Position numbers and translations under genes: made by a program
Origin: Ornithodoros turicata
Lineage: Eukaryota > Arthropoda > Arachnida > Ixodida > Argasidae
Direction of reading: 5' to 3'
NCBI RefSeq assembly: GCF_037126465.1
Contig: NC_088201.1
Location: 123,640,324 to 123,704,323, forward strand
Length of the DNA: 64,000 nt
In this document: in pieces, positions 31,764 through 42,500 of the stretch
How the letters are laid out: every line of letters begins with the position of its first letter
Numbering within the stretch: the first letter of the stretch is position 1
The notes under the pieces: model-generated
The model's database searches: none
Told to the model about the DNA's origin: nothing
Seen by the model: only the letters and a program-made list of their open reading frames with translations

Positions 31764-32208
31764 ATCCCTGTCACACGGGCATTTCGATCCTTCTCGAATC
31801 CGATCTGCATCGAACTTCCCGAGCACGCTCGAGTTTTGACGCTGCTACACGGCCACTTTCAATGCGCATTGATTGATGCGCATAGGCAAATGAATAAACG
31901 GAACTCATTAATTTCGCGTTTCCTATATAACAGCGATATTAGTGGTAATTTATCGTATACCGATGTAAGCATCATTTGTAGCTTCGCGCGCATGTCCGTC
32001 TTAAGTTATGACAGTTCACCGGGGTCGAGGATGAAATGGCGGCCGTCGAGCCGTCTTGAAATTCTCAATCCTGTTATGGGAACTGTCTTGAATCAAGCAG
32101 GATCAAAGTTCGATCCTGCTTGGAAGCGGCCGTGTAGCACCATCCGATCTGCATTGGGTTCAAGCAGGTTCGGTCGAGCAGGATCGAAAATGCCCGTGTG
32201 ACAGGGGT
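31764..32208. mobile_element. Palindromic MITE inside the P-like element
   Basis: Ends read ATCCCTGTCACACGGGCATT and the inverted AATGCCCGTGTGACAGGGGT. Inside, GATCCTTCTCGAA and TACACGGCC blocks are mirrored on the other side. Only small non-coding frames inside. A target duplication is unclear (TTAT/ATTA around the ends). Confidence 0.72.
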
Positions 32209-33460
32209 ATTACTAACATGGCATGCAAGATATTATTGGCAGCAATCCCCGCAAGCACTCACATTTCTCGGATAGGTGGTTTTTCAGTCAGGGGCGTACC
32301 GTTGTGCACCTCTTTTGAACGTGAATGTAATCACAGTGGAGATCAAAAATCACCCTGTGGTCAATTGACTGCCCATTTAATGCACATTTTGGTGATTTTA
32401 GGTGCACACGTGCATGCTTATTGCAGTGATGTGGGTGTTGACGACATACAGTTAGCCTGATCGAGCAAGCAGGCAGGTCATCCTACCCGAGATGACCAAT
32501 CACGCTGATCGACACTCCTCAGACCGCATTCCAAAAATTGTCATCGGGGTACCACTGGAAAACACTCACGTGTTGATGTGATCAGTGAGTGCTACACTGT
32601 CAAATCCATTGCAATTCCTAACACATCGTTCTTGTAGGGGGTGCGGACAAATGCAGTAATAACTCTTCTATCTACCGCACCATAAAATGTCGCACCTTTT
32701 AGTGACATTTTTAAGCGCTTTCAGGGCCATCCACTGCAGAAAAAGTGGCAACACTAGTGTGTGAGACACGAAAAATGAGGGTGTGAAACCGAACCGCTAC
32801 ATGTGTGATCTTGCATACGTGCTGTCTTGAAGCGAAATGAACCTGTTTGAAACCCTATCTTTTCGGTCCGGTGCTGAGCTCGCATGGTTGAACCTGAACC
32901 AAACCTGAAAACATCTTGGTTATACACCCTTCGAAAAATTATTACACACCGTTACTGATTGTTCAGAAAGCACTAAACCATGACCTAGGAGTTTTAGGGT
33001 TCCGCGTTTTTGATTTTAATAGAAAAACTTCCAATACAGAGGAACATTCCAGGAACCATGACAGATAAATTGCTGCACATGCCCAGCTTAAGATTCCAAC
33101 ATGTCAAGCAGGCTTTCCTTTGTTACTCTTCTTTTCTTGGTATTTGCTATGGTTCGATGACCTGCGACCACATTGAGTGTTCCAGGGTCAATCCCTTTGT
33201 TTCGGGTCGGGTGCGCTGGTCGCAATCTCATTTTTCTACCATTATAGGTGCCCCGCCGTGTTTGTGAGCCTTTTAGGGAAGCGACGTCAAGTACAATCTC
33301 GGTCACGGGCCTTTAGTTGTTTAGTGAAGAGGGTACGACAGTACTTAGACCTCCACATTCCTCGTATGGCAGTCCTGTCTTTCCGCAGCCCACGCGCTTC
33401 CCCCCGAGATGGGAAGAAAAACGAAGAGGCCCTCGAACTACGTTTGCGAAAATCAAAATT

Positions 33461-33590
33461 TTGAACTGTCAGACAAGAAAGATGTTGTCCTATGCAAGTA
33501 TTGTCGCGTGACAGTTAATGTGGGCTCTTGAAGATGTGTGGCGCGTACATCAGAGCATGTGCAATCGCGGCGCCACGTGGATCTGAAGAA
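33461..33590 (+). pseudogene. BED-type zinc finger fragment (hAT/CGBP1-like)
   Basis: One frame reads ELSDKKDVVLCKYCRVTVN, a stop, then SEHVQSRRHVDLKN. That gives C-x2-C followed by H-x5-H at BED-finger spacing. BED fingers of this type occur at the N-terminus of hAT transposases and in domesticated relatives. An in-frame TGA sits between the two halves and no transposase body follows. It lies on the opposite strand to the surrounding P-type gene. Confidence 0.45.
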
Positions 33591-34079
33591 TCCTCGTAAC
33601 GAACAAGGTGAGCAAACCCCGTCAGGTCATTTCTTGCAGTGCTAATAGAACTCGCGAACTAAAGACCGCGCAGCAATGTCTGGCAAGAACCTCGGCAAGT
33701 ATGCTTGCATTTATTACAATAAGCTTAAATGAGTTGTGCTTTCGTTGCTTTCGTGAATGCGCCATCACTTACTGAGGAGCAATAAAGTTTATTTTGTGAT
33801 TTCGCAAAACTGGTAATTCGCAGTGGTTGTTGTTGTTAAGGCTGCGTTAAACGCGCAGAGCACTGAAATTACATTGTAATTGCTATTCGCCGATAACTGT
33901 CTGGTAAACCGTGTACACGCAAGGAAAAGCATCGAAAAACATACGCCGAATTTGCACAAAAATAAACATAGAAAACACGGAACCCTTGTTATAATACACA
34001 AGTATGCTTTTCGTGTTGGTCGCAGTCTTGTAGTCTCATCTGAGGGGGCCGAGTAGGAAGGTCGGATCATCTCAGGTGG

Positions 34080-34720
34080 AGTGACCCTGCTATGAGCTAT
34101 ACGTACAGAAACATCTGGGGACTGGACAGACATGTCCTCGGGTTCCACCAGCGACAGCCTCATCAGTGATCTGCACATTGATAACGAGCAGTTAGCATAA
34201 TAGATCAACCTGCTAATTCATATACATACACAAACATTCGGTGAGTGGAGAGACAAATCCTCAGGTTCCACTGTGAGGGCCACATCAGTGATCTGTATGT
34301 TGATAATGAACAGTTAGCATGATGGACCAAGCTGCTACCAGGTTACGTACAGAAACATCCAGTGAGCGGATGGACGTATCCTCAGGCTCCACTGTGATGA
34401 GTTCATCGGTGATCTACATGTTGACAAGCAATTAGCATGATGGACCAAGCTACTACCAGATATACGTACAGAAACATCCGGTGAGCTGATAGACAAATCT
34501 TCGGATTCCACTGTGATGGCCTCATCAGTGATCTATGTGTTGAAAGCGAACAGTTAGCATGATAGACCAACCTGCTACCAGGTATACGTACATAAACATC
34601 TGATGAGCGGATAGACAAATCTTCGGGTTCCACTGTGATGGCCCCATCAGTGATCTGTATGCTGATAACGAACAGTGAGCATGACACATCAAGCAGCTGT
34701 CAGGTATACATACAGAAACA
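34080..34720. repeat. Minisatellite, ~118-bp unit, about 5.5 copies
   Basis: Unit landmarks are CAGTTAGCATGATGGACCAA, GCTACCAGG, GTACAGAAACATC, TGGACAAATCCTCAGGTTCC and ATCAGTGATCT. Copies begin near 34190, 34312, 34432, 34552 and 34670, plus a partial one at about 34080. Array copies differ by 10-20 percent by eye. It lies in an intron of the P-type transposase gene. Confidence 0.85.
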
Positions 34721-36603
34721 CCTGCTGCCTGTTGCTCCTTTCCTGTGGCCGCTGTGTCATCAAGGACCTACATTTATAAAATGATGTGCCAAATGTATCG
34801 GGCTAAAGGGAGGGGATTTCTTCAAGCTGACGTACTCCAAAATAAAAGTAAACAGAAAGGACACAGACACATTTTGTTAGGTGCATAACATGTTTGGTTC
34901 GTGTCGTGCACACCACTGTAGCAGCTGCCAATCTGTTGCTATCCTGTGGTACGTCAAGCAGGAAAACAGCGCAAAATTAATCGATGCTTGGTTGCGAGGT
35001 GATAAAAAAGGAAGATCAAGATGGTGCAGTTCTTACCAAATCACCTCCTGTGGCAGAAACATCTTCAGCTGGCTCCTCACAGGTGTATGGTCCTAGTGTA
35101 GCCTGCATTTCAAGGACGCTGTTAGCTATAGTTGCGTCATTATGAATTCTAACACACTAATTTAAAACTGGAATGAGTCTCACATGCTGTGACATGGAAG
35201 TGCCAGGGACGTCGACAGCAGCGAGTTGCAACAAGTGGGAAGTGTGGTCACTGGAAGGTGCTTGTGCTTTTTCCTGCAAACAAGAATGCAAGGAGAGAAG
35301 TACTTGCGCCACACAAAACTCACTACTCGGGATGACGTTCACCATGTGTGAGCTGTTCCGAGGGATGCTTGCTTCGGCGCCTGGCAATCTCGAATGTTGT
35401 GTCACCCTCAGAGTCTGTAAGTTCTCACTACGCTCCGATACCTGGAACACAAGCATGCCAGTATTTTTTCTTTGTTCATTTATGTATCCGTTTTTTGTAT
35501 CGCTGTCATCTTATTTTTTTTAACAGAGCTTTTCACAAAGTGAGTGATAAATGGAACTTGAAGGTAACCTTCATGCTGCTTGTGTTACAAATGGGTACTA
35601 CTATTGGTGTACTAACTGTTCGCGAGTCAAGCTGAGGAAAAGTAACGCTTGTTTTCCTTTTATCACTATTTGTGGAGTGTTATTTACCAAAATGCTACAG
35701 CCTGATACCGTGAGACTTACGCTGTTTGTCATGTACCTAAAAGCGCTTCCTTCTCCTTGTGGTGAGCTTCTGTGGTTTACTCTGGTCCCAGAAGCTGAGA
35801 AGTCGTCACACAGCTCCGATGCCTGAAATACGCGATATTCACGTATCATATTAATATCACTAAGTCCGGCAACTGCAACAGTGACTGTCTCACCTTCTGC
35901 GGTATTTCCTTTCCTTCAGTCTTACTGGAGTTGAACTTCGTGGGGACCGCTGTCGGCTTAAGCAGCTTTCTGTTGTCGGCTCGATTGTTTTCGTACTCGC
36001 TCTCCTCGAAATGTGCCTAAAACGCGAAAATCTAGTTTCACGTACGCTGTTGCGACGATATGCAGCTACAGCACTGCAGACCGACGCACACAGGCTCCGC
36101 AAGTTACTTTAAAACGCTTCGTACTTGCCTCGCAAAGTTGGCTGTTCCTTGTGGGCTTCCAGCCACCACCACGTTTCACATTTGCTGTCCAACTTTCTCA
36201 CCTCGCCGGGTTTGTCGGGAATCGGAACAAGCGAAATCCTTTCGCAGTCGAATTCTTGCATCCCGGCGCGGCGCAACCACCCATGTCGCGGGCTGGAAGC
36301 CGTCAATGTTTTAATTACATTCGAAGACGCCGCACACCTTCTATCAGCTGGAGGTTTGAATCAATATGGCTGTCGTCAGCGACTTCGGGGCGGAGCAACG
36401 CAGTGGCATGGAGGATTTTGACGTCATGAGGGCGGGGCAAACGAGGCGGCAAAACTTCAAAGATTGGCCAAACTCTCCCAACATACGGCTCTGGCTCCGC
36501 CGGTCGAAGCGGCGTTCCAGTTAACTCTGCTTCAAGCTGTACCTTATGTGTGGCCATCTAGAAGCAGATCTGTTTCGTACAGGTGTCATGTGTTTCCCGC
36601 CGC

Positions 36604-36640
36604 TTAAAGCGACAGTTCGGGGCTAAGGCAGGTCACCGGA
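36604..36640 (+). repeat. Kolobok-like terminus after TTAA
   Basis: TTAA (36604-36607) followed by AGCGACAGTTCGG resembles the ends of the 51-57 kb element (TTAA then AGGGACTG or AGGGACCG). It stands 230 bp before the P2X7C-like gene, as in that element. The matching other end was not found. Confidence 0.5.
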
Positions 36641-36837
36641 TTGCGACTGCGTTTGATTGTGCGTTATACGTATATCATCCATGCAAAATGGGAACGGTCA
36701 AAGTTTCCCCGTTTCAGAGAACATGAATTAAATCGGATGCATAATTCATATCTGGTTTGACCGTGACGTAGGAGTTGTTCCTGACGTCACCGTTGTGCAA
36801 GACCGCAACAACAATCGGCGCGTCGAAAGCGAAAGTC

Positions 36838-37321
36838 ATGGGCGATGTGGAGGACGATGTGTCTTCGGACAGTGACGACGAGCTCTATTACGCTAGCTAT
36901 TTAAAGGATGAATGTCCTTTTACAACGGACCCAATGCCAGTACGGGAAGCGCAAACTCGAAGGCCTTCCCCGTCACCACCGTCTCCGGTTGTAGCGCGGA
37001 ATGAAATCTTCAGGTAGGCGTTCATATCGAGCGATCTAGCTACGGGAGCTGTTGTTTGTTCGGATACGATATCTAGCTTGTGAAATGTACGCTGTGCAGG
37101 TGTTGGTGCTCTACCTGCAATCCTGAAAGGCCAGATGAATTCTTGTGCTGCCGAAGTATGGTGGTCGTTTCTCGAATTTGTGATGAAAACGAGATCGACT
37201 GTATCTCTTCTCATCCGATCTTTCCACTTTTGTGCCTTCACCGAGAACTCCTCCGGATTCAGGTACGGCACATGAGACATTATATCCCAACTCGACTGGA
37301 GGCTTGCAGCGATGTAAACAG
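36838..37321 (+). CDS. P2X7-intracellular-domain-like cysteine-rich protein, partial (2 exons)
   Basis: Exon 1 (36838-37013) starts MGDVEDDVSSDSDDELYY, an acidic N-terminus followed by a Pro-rich stretch. Exon 2 (37100-37321) begins after a TGTGCAG acceptor and reads CWCSTCNPERPDEFLCCRS, then CISSHPIFPLLCLHRELL. The C-x-C-x2-C...CC pattern and the CI(T/S)xHPxF...CL segment are hallmarks of the zinc-binding intracellular domain of P2X7 receptors, found in invertebrate genomes as stand-alone proteins. The reading frame runs across the intron in phase 2, exactly as in the minus-strand relative at 54.3 kb. The usual last part (an IPSCVV-like segment) is not found after the GTAATC donor at 37322, so this is partial. 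An AATAAA lies at 38430. It has no receptor channel part. Confidence 0.6.
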
Positions 37322-39390
37322 GTAATCGGAATCTAGCCAACTTTTCATTCTGCACTTGAAAACTCTTTCACGATATTCTGCTTAGTTGAATCTCTATGTA
37401 TTTAGATGACACCGGAATCATAAATGCAAGTTAACATTTTGAATGTGCCAAAGCAGCTTAGGATGTGAATTTTTTGAAAAAAATGTCTTGTTCAGCACCC
37501 TCAGGTTTGCATGCTACACCCTGTTTGTTTGTTGGGTATAGGGATGGCTAGGGCGAGGTCGACGCAGGCAACTGCCTGGCTGCTGTGTTTCTTCGATCCG
37601 AAATACATTCCCATCACCAGGTTACCATGGTTTTGAAGGTAGGAAAGAAAACAGATAATTCCAGTGATATAATAATACAGTGTTACTTTCTAACTATGTG
37701 TGCATGAACCTGCTGATCAAAAAGCACCAAATGAACTTTTTTTAGGGGTTACTCAGCGCGTGACTGGAAAATGATTTGCTCTCTTGCTTTCCTCTTATGT
37801 GGCTACCTCAGAAGTCACATAGCAATTGTGAAACAAATGATTTATTTCATCATGTTGCCTTACAAGCATGCTTATAGCTGTGATGTTACGGGGGCTGCTG
37901 GACGATGTTAGTGCTAGTGAAACCCAGGGCCAGTGAGATATTACGGGCTCCAGGAGTGACTCTATATCAGCGCTGCTTGTACCCCTTCCTCGCGCCTCCT
38001 GTGGTGCCAGCAACTGTTGGGCCTAGGGTTGGGTGTTGGGTCCAGCAACGGGTCCCTGAAGAGACCCGGGCCTCAGGGCTCCATCCCTGGCTGCCCCACC
38101 CTCTCACCAGCCCTGGTGAAACCTGTCACAAGATGTTATACATAACTGTCCTAGGCAGTCAGTGTTTTAAATATCCTGGTGCACTTTTATAAGTTCTAAC
38201 ACATTCCAGAGACGGTACTGCGAGAAGAGGCGGTGCTGCATGTTGCTCAGTGTAGATATTTGAATACATTCCGTGTCATTATGTGCTCGGTATATTAACA
38301 TATGCTTTTTCTTTCCATTGCAGGTTAATGCCATGTGTAACACCATACACACACATTGTATTTTCTTGTTGTATTTATACCCTCAGTGTAACATTTGATG
38401 TAGCCACACCTTGATTTTTTCCATGTACAGCAATAAAGGTGTACTAGACAAGTTTTGACTTGTCTTTTCTGGTTTGGTTATGACGAGAGAAAATAGTATC
38501 AAGCAGGGTGTCATTCAGCATTTGTTTGTGCATGCTTGAGCTTATTCTAACCATGGAGGTTAAAATATAGAAAATGATGTGCAAACAGACATTTGAAATC
38601 GAGAAGAAACCAGAATAGAACAAAAGACATCCCACGTGCATAATTAAGACACATATGTAAAATAATGTGTTTACTAGGTCCCAGGACTTTACGCACAAAA
38701 ATATTCCAGAATATGCATGCAAAATTGCAAATATGCACAAATTATGCAGAAATATAGCTTCTGCATACCTTGGGATCGCATAAATACCAGGCTAAGAAAC
38801 ATTTGTACATAAAAACATAGGTATTGGTGGTTGGTCATTGCTGTGCGGTACGCCAGCAGCCATAGTCGGGTTTTAAAAAGTCGCTACATGCACAAGCATT
38901 TCCACTTTGCTTTGCTAGTTGAGTCTGCTGTACGGTGTACCAGGAAAACGTGCCCTACGGCACCGAAATACGATAGAATACGCAACCATTATATCGCATA
39001 ACAAACTGGGAAGAAATATGGACAAAACGTTGTTAAATTGTGTAGTCATGATTTGTAAAATGCGGAGAAATGTTCAGGTACAAAACAGTTTCTATTTGAA
39101 AAAAAAAAAAAAAAAGCACTGAAATCCCAGGCCCTTCCACGTGGTACTATGGCAACTTTTTAACATATTTGATGTGAAACAGCACATTTCTTATGGATTA
39201 ATATGGTACAAAAGTAATCACATTGCCTCGTGAATGCTTGAGCTCACAGCACGCAATAAATACCCCTGTTAATGAGGAACTATATGATGCATTGAACAGA
39301 CCACATATATTTTTTCCTCTCTGCAAGATATGCGAAACAATCTGAGACGCCTACCCATAAATATTTGTCTTAATTAGTGAACATAACCAC
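37322..39390. other. No gene recognised
   Basis: AT-rich DNA with a GC-richer stretch at 37980-38120 (CTAGGGTTGGGTGTTGGGTC) and an AATAAA at 38430 that could serve the gene to the left. The adenine run at 39100-39115 is a microsatellite. Only short frames without recognisable motifs. Confidence 0.55.
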
Positions 39391-41335
39391 ACTCTTAGAA
39401 ATAGGTCTTCTATCGTGCCTTCTACAGACAGCCGAAAAACGGTAATTTTGAGGTTTCTACGTAGAGACCACGCGAAAGCGCGGGGAATGACGCCATATCA
39501 CGTGGCTTCCTCGTAGAAGCCACAAAAGTGGCGTCTGTTTTATGCTTCAGTTTCCTCCTTTCCCGGTCGTTTCCCCCTCCCCACATGCTCCTGCTTCCCC
39601 TTTCCCCCGGCGCACTCGAAGGCAGGCTTTGAGTCAACAGAATTTCTTTCAAACAGGATTGAAGACTTTATTTCAGCCAAGTTGTGAAATTATGGCAGCG
39701 ATACAGTGAATATTGACTAGACTTGCAAGCTATGCAAAACACCCTGTTCACAGAGAAGTGACTCAGCGAAAATAAAAATGAATAGGAACTACTGCACATA
39801 GTCAAAATATTACAGATTGCATGAAACGGCGCGGCTCGACGCCGCTGCTGCGAAACTGTTTGCAAGCTTAAAACTCGCTACGAAACGAGTTCCGTTGGAA
39901 TGCAGACCTGTTTGTTGCTCAGGGCATATGATCACCACATTACAGCGGTTCTCCATCTCTTTGTGGGGCTATTGATATGGCAGTTGTCACCCGTTGTGCA
40001 GCGTTTCCTCCATGCTTCCCATCCTGGCCTCGAATCGGAATTCTGGTTCAAGGCATAACTGTGACAAAGCAAACGACGACAAAGAAGCATTACAAAGTGG
40101 ATAAGAACAACATTAATTGTAATAAAGGTCACTATCGGCAACAGTGAAAGGGTACAAACTATAGCTTAGGCTCAAACGATGATAGGTGAGGCGGCGAAGA
40201 GAGAAAAATGGTACATTGGTACCACAGCAGCACCAAGTATGTAGGAGGAGAGAGCAGAGAGGTTTCTTACTGAATGCTACGGAGATCAACACGCCAGTCA
40301 GGCCAAGCTATCACATGACAAACGAATAACTACAATCAACACATCTCGCATGCAATGCGAACAACGCGGCCACTTGTATTACCTTGCACGTGGTCGACAG
40401 GTGACTGCCAGCACTGGACGCATGTTCCGGGTAACACTTGTGCCGTGTATCGGCTAATATCTGTCAGTCTTCGGTATGAATCGCACGCACATTTCCTGCT
40501 GGCGGCGCGTTGAACACCAGTGAAGTCTTGGTTGGTGACGTCCATACCCAGTGCGGCCAGCTGAGACAGAGAATGGTTACTCAAACTACAGTCGAAGCAA
40601 GCCACCGAAAGACGAAAGCATCCTGCGCCATACACAAGCGTTAGTGCTCGTGAAGTTCACGTTTGGAGGCAATTCTAACAGAACTACGAACCGGATACAG
40701 CTTATAACACATTAGCGTCTCTCGAATAACTTCTCTCCTCAAGCATCACCATATAACTTTCGTTGACGTTCTGTCACGACCGCCATGACACTTCCATTCA
40801 CACTTGCACCTTCCAAATGCTCGTTAGAGGCGTGCGGAAGTAACAGGTAGTCACTACAATAGTACTGCGGCTAGCATAGTTATCGCAATAAAATTTATTG
40901 AACGGATGTGGCTTACCTGGCAAAGAATCGCAGAAACACATAGCAAAGCGAGGAAACGCTGGCGACAAGGCATCGAAGACGAAGTGCGAGCGGTGCCGCG
41001 CCAACAGCATGTCTGGCCCCGTCGCATAGGTCACCTGACTCCTCGACGCCGGCCAGGTGATCACTCCGAGCGCATAGAGACCACGGCCTAGATAAAACAA
41101 AAATTTAGCCAACACAAAATAGACGTCACGATGTCCGATCCCTGGTCACGTGATAAAAGTGTCTTCTACACGGCATACGCGCCAAAAAAAAGCAAGACAA
41201 TTTTTTATGGTATTTTCTTTTCTTCGGGGTCACGTGGGCATCTGCCGTCTAAAACTTCGGTCTTGACCGTGAATCTAGAAGAGACGGCAGCTGTTGACGG
41301 CACGATAGAAGACCTATTTCTAAGAGTGATGCTCA
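39391..41335. mobile_element. DNA element bounded by ~30-bp inverted ends
   Basis: CACTCTTAGAAATAGGTCTT at 39391 and its complement ending CTAAGAGTG at 41335; the match runs about 30 bases through TCTATCGTGCC. No transposase was recognised inside and no target duplication is clear. The interior includes a possible secreted-protein gene on the minus strand. Confidence 0.6.
39930..41110 (-). CDS. Candidate small multi-exon gene, cysteine-rich product (unknown)
   Basis: Minus-strand exons inferred by splice sites. The first ends ...CFCDSLPG at a GTAAGC donor (about 40919). The second opens after GGCGCAG (about 40624), runs GCFRLSVACFDCSLSN...RKCACDSYRRLTD...GTCVQCWQSPVD and ends at GTAATAC (about 40386). 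A third (about 40060-39932) may read YALNQNSDSRPGWEAW...CTTGDNC. Cys pairs suggest a secreted or zinc-binding protein, and a short alternative first-exon frame looks like a signal peptide but does not splice in phase. I cannot name it. It could be cargo of the inverted-end element or a host gene fragment. Confidence 0.3.
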
Positions 41336-41483
41336 GACAAAGCTAGCACCACAGCAGCTGCAGAGTGCAGGAGAGGATAGTGATTTCAAAAGGTGGCCTG
41401 CAATTGTCATTATTATTGTGTTGAGAGTCGTTTGCCCAAAAGCAACCATTCTACACCAAATTTCACAATATTTTGCTTGCTTG

Positions 41484-42500
41484 ATTGATTGATTATTTAA
41501 AAGAAAACCAGGGAGAAATTGAACTTGTCTCCTGACTAGTTCTGCTACTCCCAAAACAAAACAACAAACAAACAAACAACCCAAAACAAACAAAAGTACA
41601 TTCCCCATCCCCAACAATTAGTGTGTTAGTACACTAGGTGCAAGTGCAAAAAATGTCACTAGAACATGCAGAGAAACAGATACACACTAATGCAAAGATA
41701 CACACTACAAATACACACTAATACACACTACAAAGATACACACTGATAGGAGGCACTCACACAAAATCCATGAGTTCCATGCCGCAGCTCACAAGGAAGT
41801 TCTTAAGTGCCGCAAAGTCAGTGTCTCGCTTTCTTGGGCCCCACAGTCCGAGCACTTTCACCACGTCGAAACGCCTGTTGGCCAGGCGGTCGAGGGTATA
41901 CCTCAACTTAGCCCTTTGTGGAGCATACTTGGTACAATGCCAGAGAATGTGCTCAGTGTCCTCCACTGTCGCACACACTGAACAGTCTGGAGAGTCAGCC
42001 CGCCCAATCTTGTGGAGGAACTGTTGACCGTACGGGACGTTCAACCGAAAACGATGCTGCAGCGTCTCAATGGGCCTCCGTGTACCGGATGGGAACCGGT
42101 ATTTCCCCTCCATACCTGCTCTTGAAATGGACTGAAGTAGCGATTTCACGTCTGCCTTGAAAAATGGCACCACATAGTTTGTTGACGAAAGATGTGCTAC
42201 GTCCGCTAATTTGTCTGCGGCCTCATTACCCGGTATGCCGATGTGCCCAGGAATCCACTGCATGAGGACGTCATGACCGGTAATGTACTATCTTGCATAT
42301 TCTTTCAGTATATCGTGAACAACTGGATTAATACGTCCGCCAGTCAAGAACGATTATATAGCTTGAAGTCCATCCTTGGAGTCACAGTAGATAACCCACT
42401 GAGCCGGTATCTCCCTTGTGCCTATATAATCGCAACTAACTCAGCCATGGTCGACGACGTGCTTTGCTTGTGGTACACACTCCATCAATTACATCGCCTA
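41484..42500 (-). pseudogene. LINE 3' end with RNase H (5'-truncated non-LTR retrotransposon)
   Basis: The frame 42263-41757 begins MQWIPGHIGIPGNEAADKLA, the end of a LINE-type RNase H. It continues with a C-terminal segment CSVCATVEDTEHILWHC, a CCHC-like motif found at the end of Jockey/I-like ORF2. Upstream (to about 42480) the RNase H start is recognisable in shifted frames (MAELVAII, then a GRINPVV-like segment). The 3' tail ends in AATC repeats near 41484. No endonuclease or RT remains, as expected of 5' truncation. Confidence 0.82.

Larger units (their letters stand above)
29763..36284 (-). pseudogene. P-element-like THAP transposase, decayed multi-exon gene
   Basis: Exon 1 (36284-36129) starts MGGCAAPGCKNSTAKGF and holds most of a THAP C2CH finger, with an in-frame TGA after PTNPAR; it ends in a GC donor. 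Exon 2 (36016-35894) completes the finger with AHFEESEYENN...LLKPTAVPTKF. Exons 3 (35822-35737) and 4 (35441-about 35160) are linker. Further exons are about 31600-31295 (RWAEETIKKGLQLQFSCG, PSARTLRRR), about 31232-31000 (KFQPGILHEVLDLLKMKV, first Asp in MIDEMAIQQK), about 30841-30697 (second Asp in VVAVTTDMGPRN) and about 30070-29763 (FLADVPHIAKNM...LPDDV-like). An in-frame TAA follows VPVLGP, a frameshift follows PRYPC, and the C-terminal part is missing. Known role of the family: cut-and-paste transposition, with THAP binding element DNA. Confidence 0.8.
28502..36493 (-). mobile_element. P-element-like DNA transposon
   Basis: 29-bp inverted termini (CAGAGCCGTA...GTTTGGCCA) at 28502-28530 and 36465-36493 differ at two or three positions. 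Flanks are TCTCCGCC (28494-28501) and GCTCCGCC (36494-36501), an 8-bp duplication with one mismatch, as expected of the P superfamily. A shared subterminal GCCATATTGATTCAA lies about 150 bp inside each end. On the minus strand it encodes an N-terminal THAP finger and P-type transposase blocks in at least eight exons. It sits inside the right terminus of the Tc1-like element. Decayed, with further insertions inside. Confidence 0.85.
24845..36539 (+). mobile_element. Tc1-like element with ~500-bp inverted termini, interrupted by a P-like element
   Basis: Left terminus CAGCTCGAAGCAGAGTTAAC begins after TA (24843-24844); the right terminus is its complement ending CAAGCTG before TA (36540-36541). 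Homologous inverted sequence covers about 24845-25365 on the left, and 36494-36539 plus about 28000-28501 on the right. It diverges to about three quarters identity. The right terminus is split at 28501/36494 by the P-like insertion. Without that insert the element is about 3.7 kb. A broken DD34E transposase lies inside (25940-27116), which fits the TA target and CAG...CTG ends of Tc1/mariner. Long internal termini are unusual for Tc1. Confidence 0.78.

Noticed and set aside
39391..41335. CACTA-type (CMC) assignment from the CACTC ends
   Set aside because: No 2-3 bp target duplication and no matching transposase.
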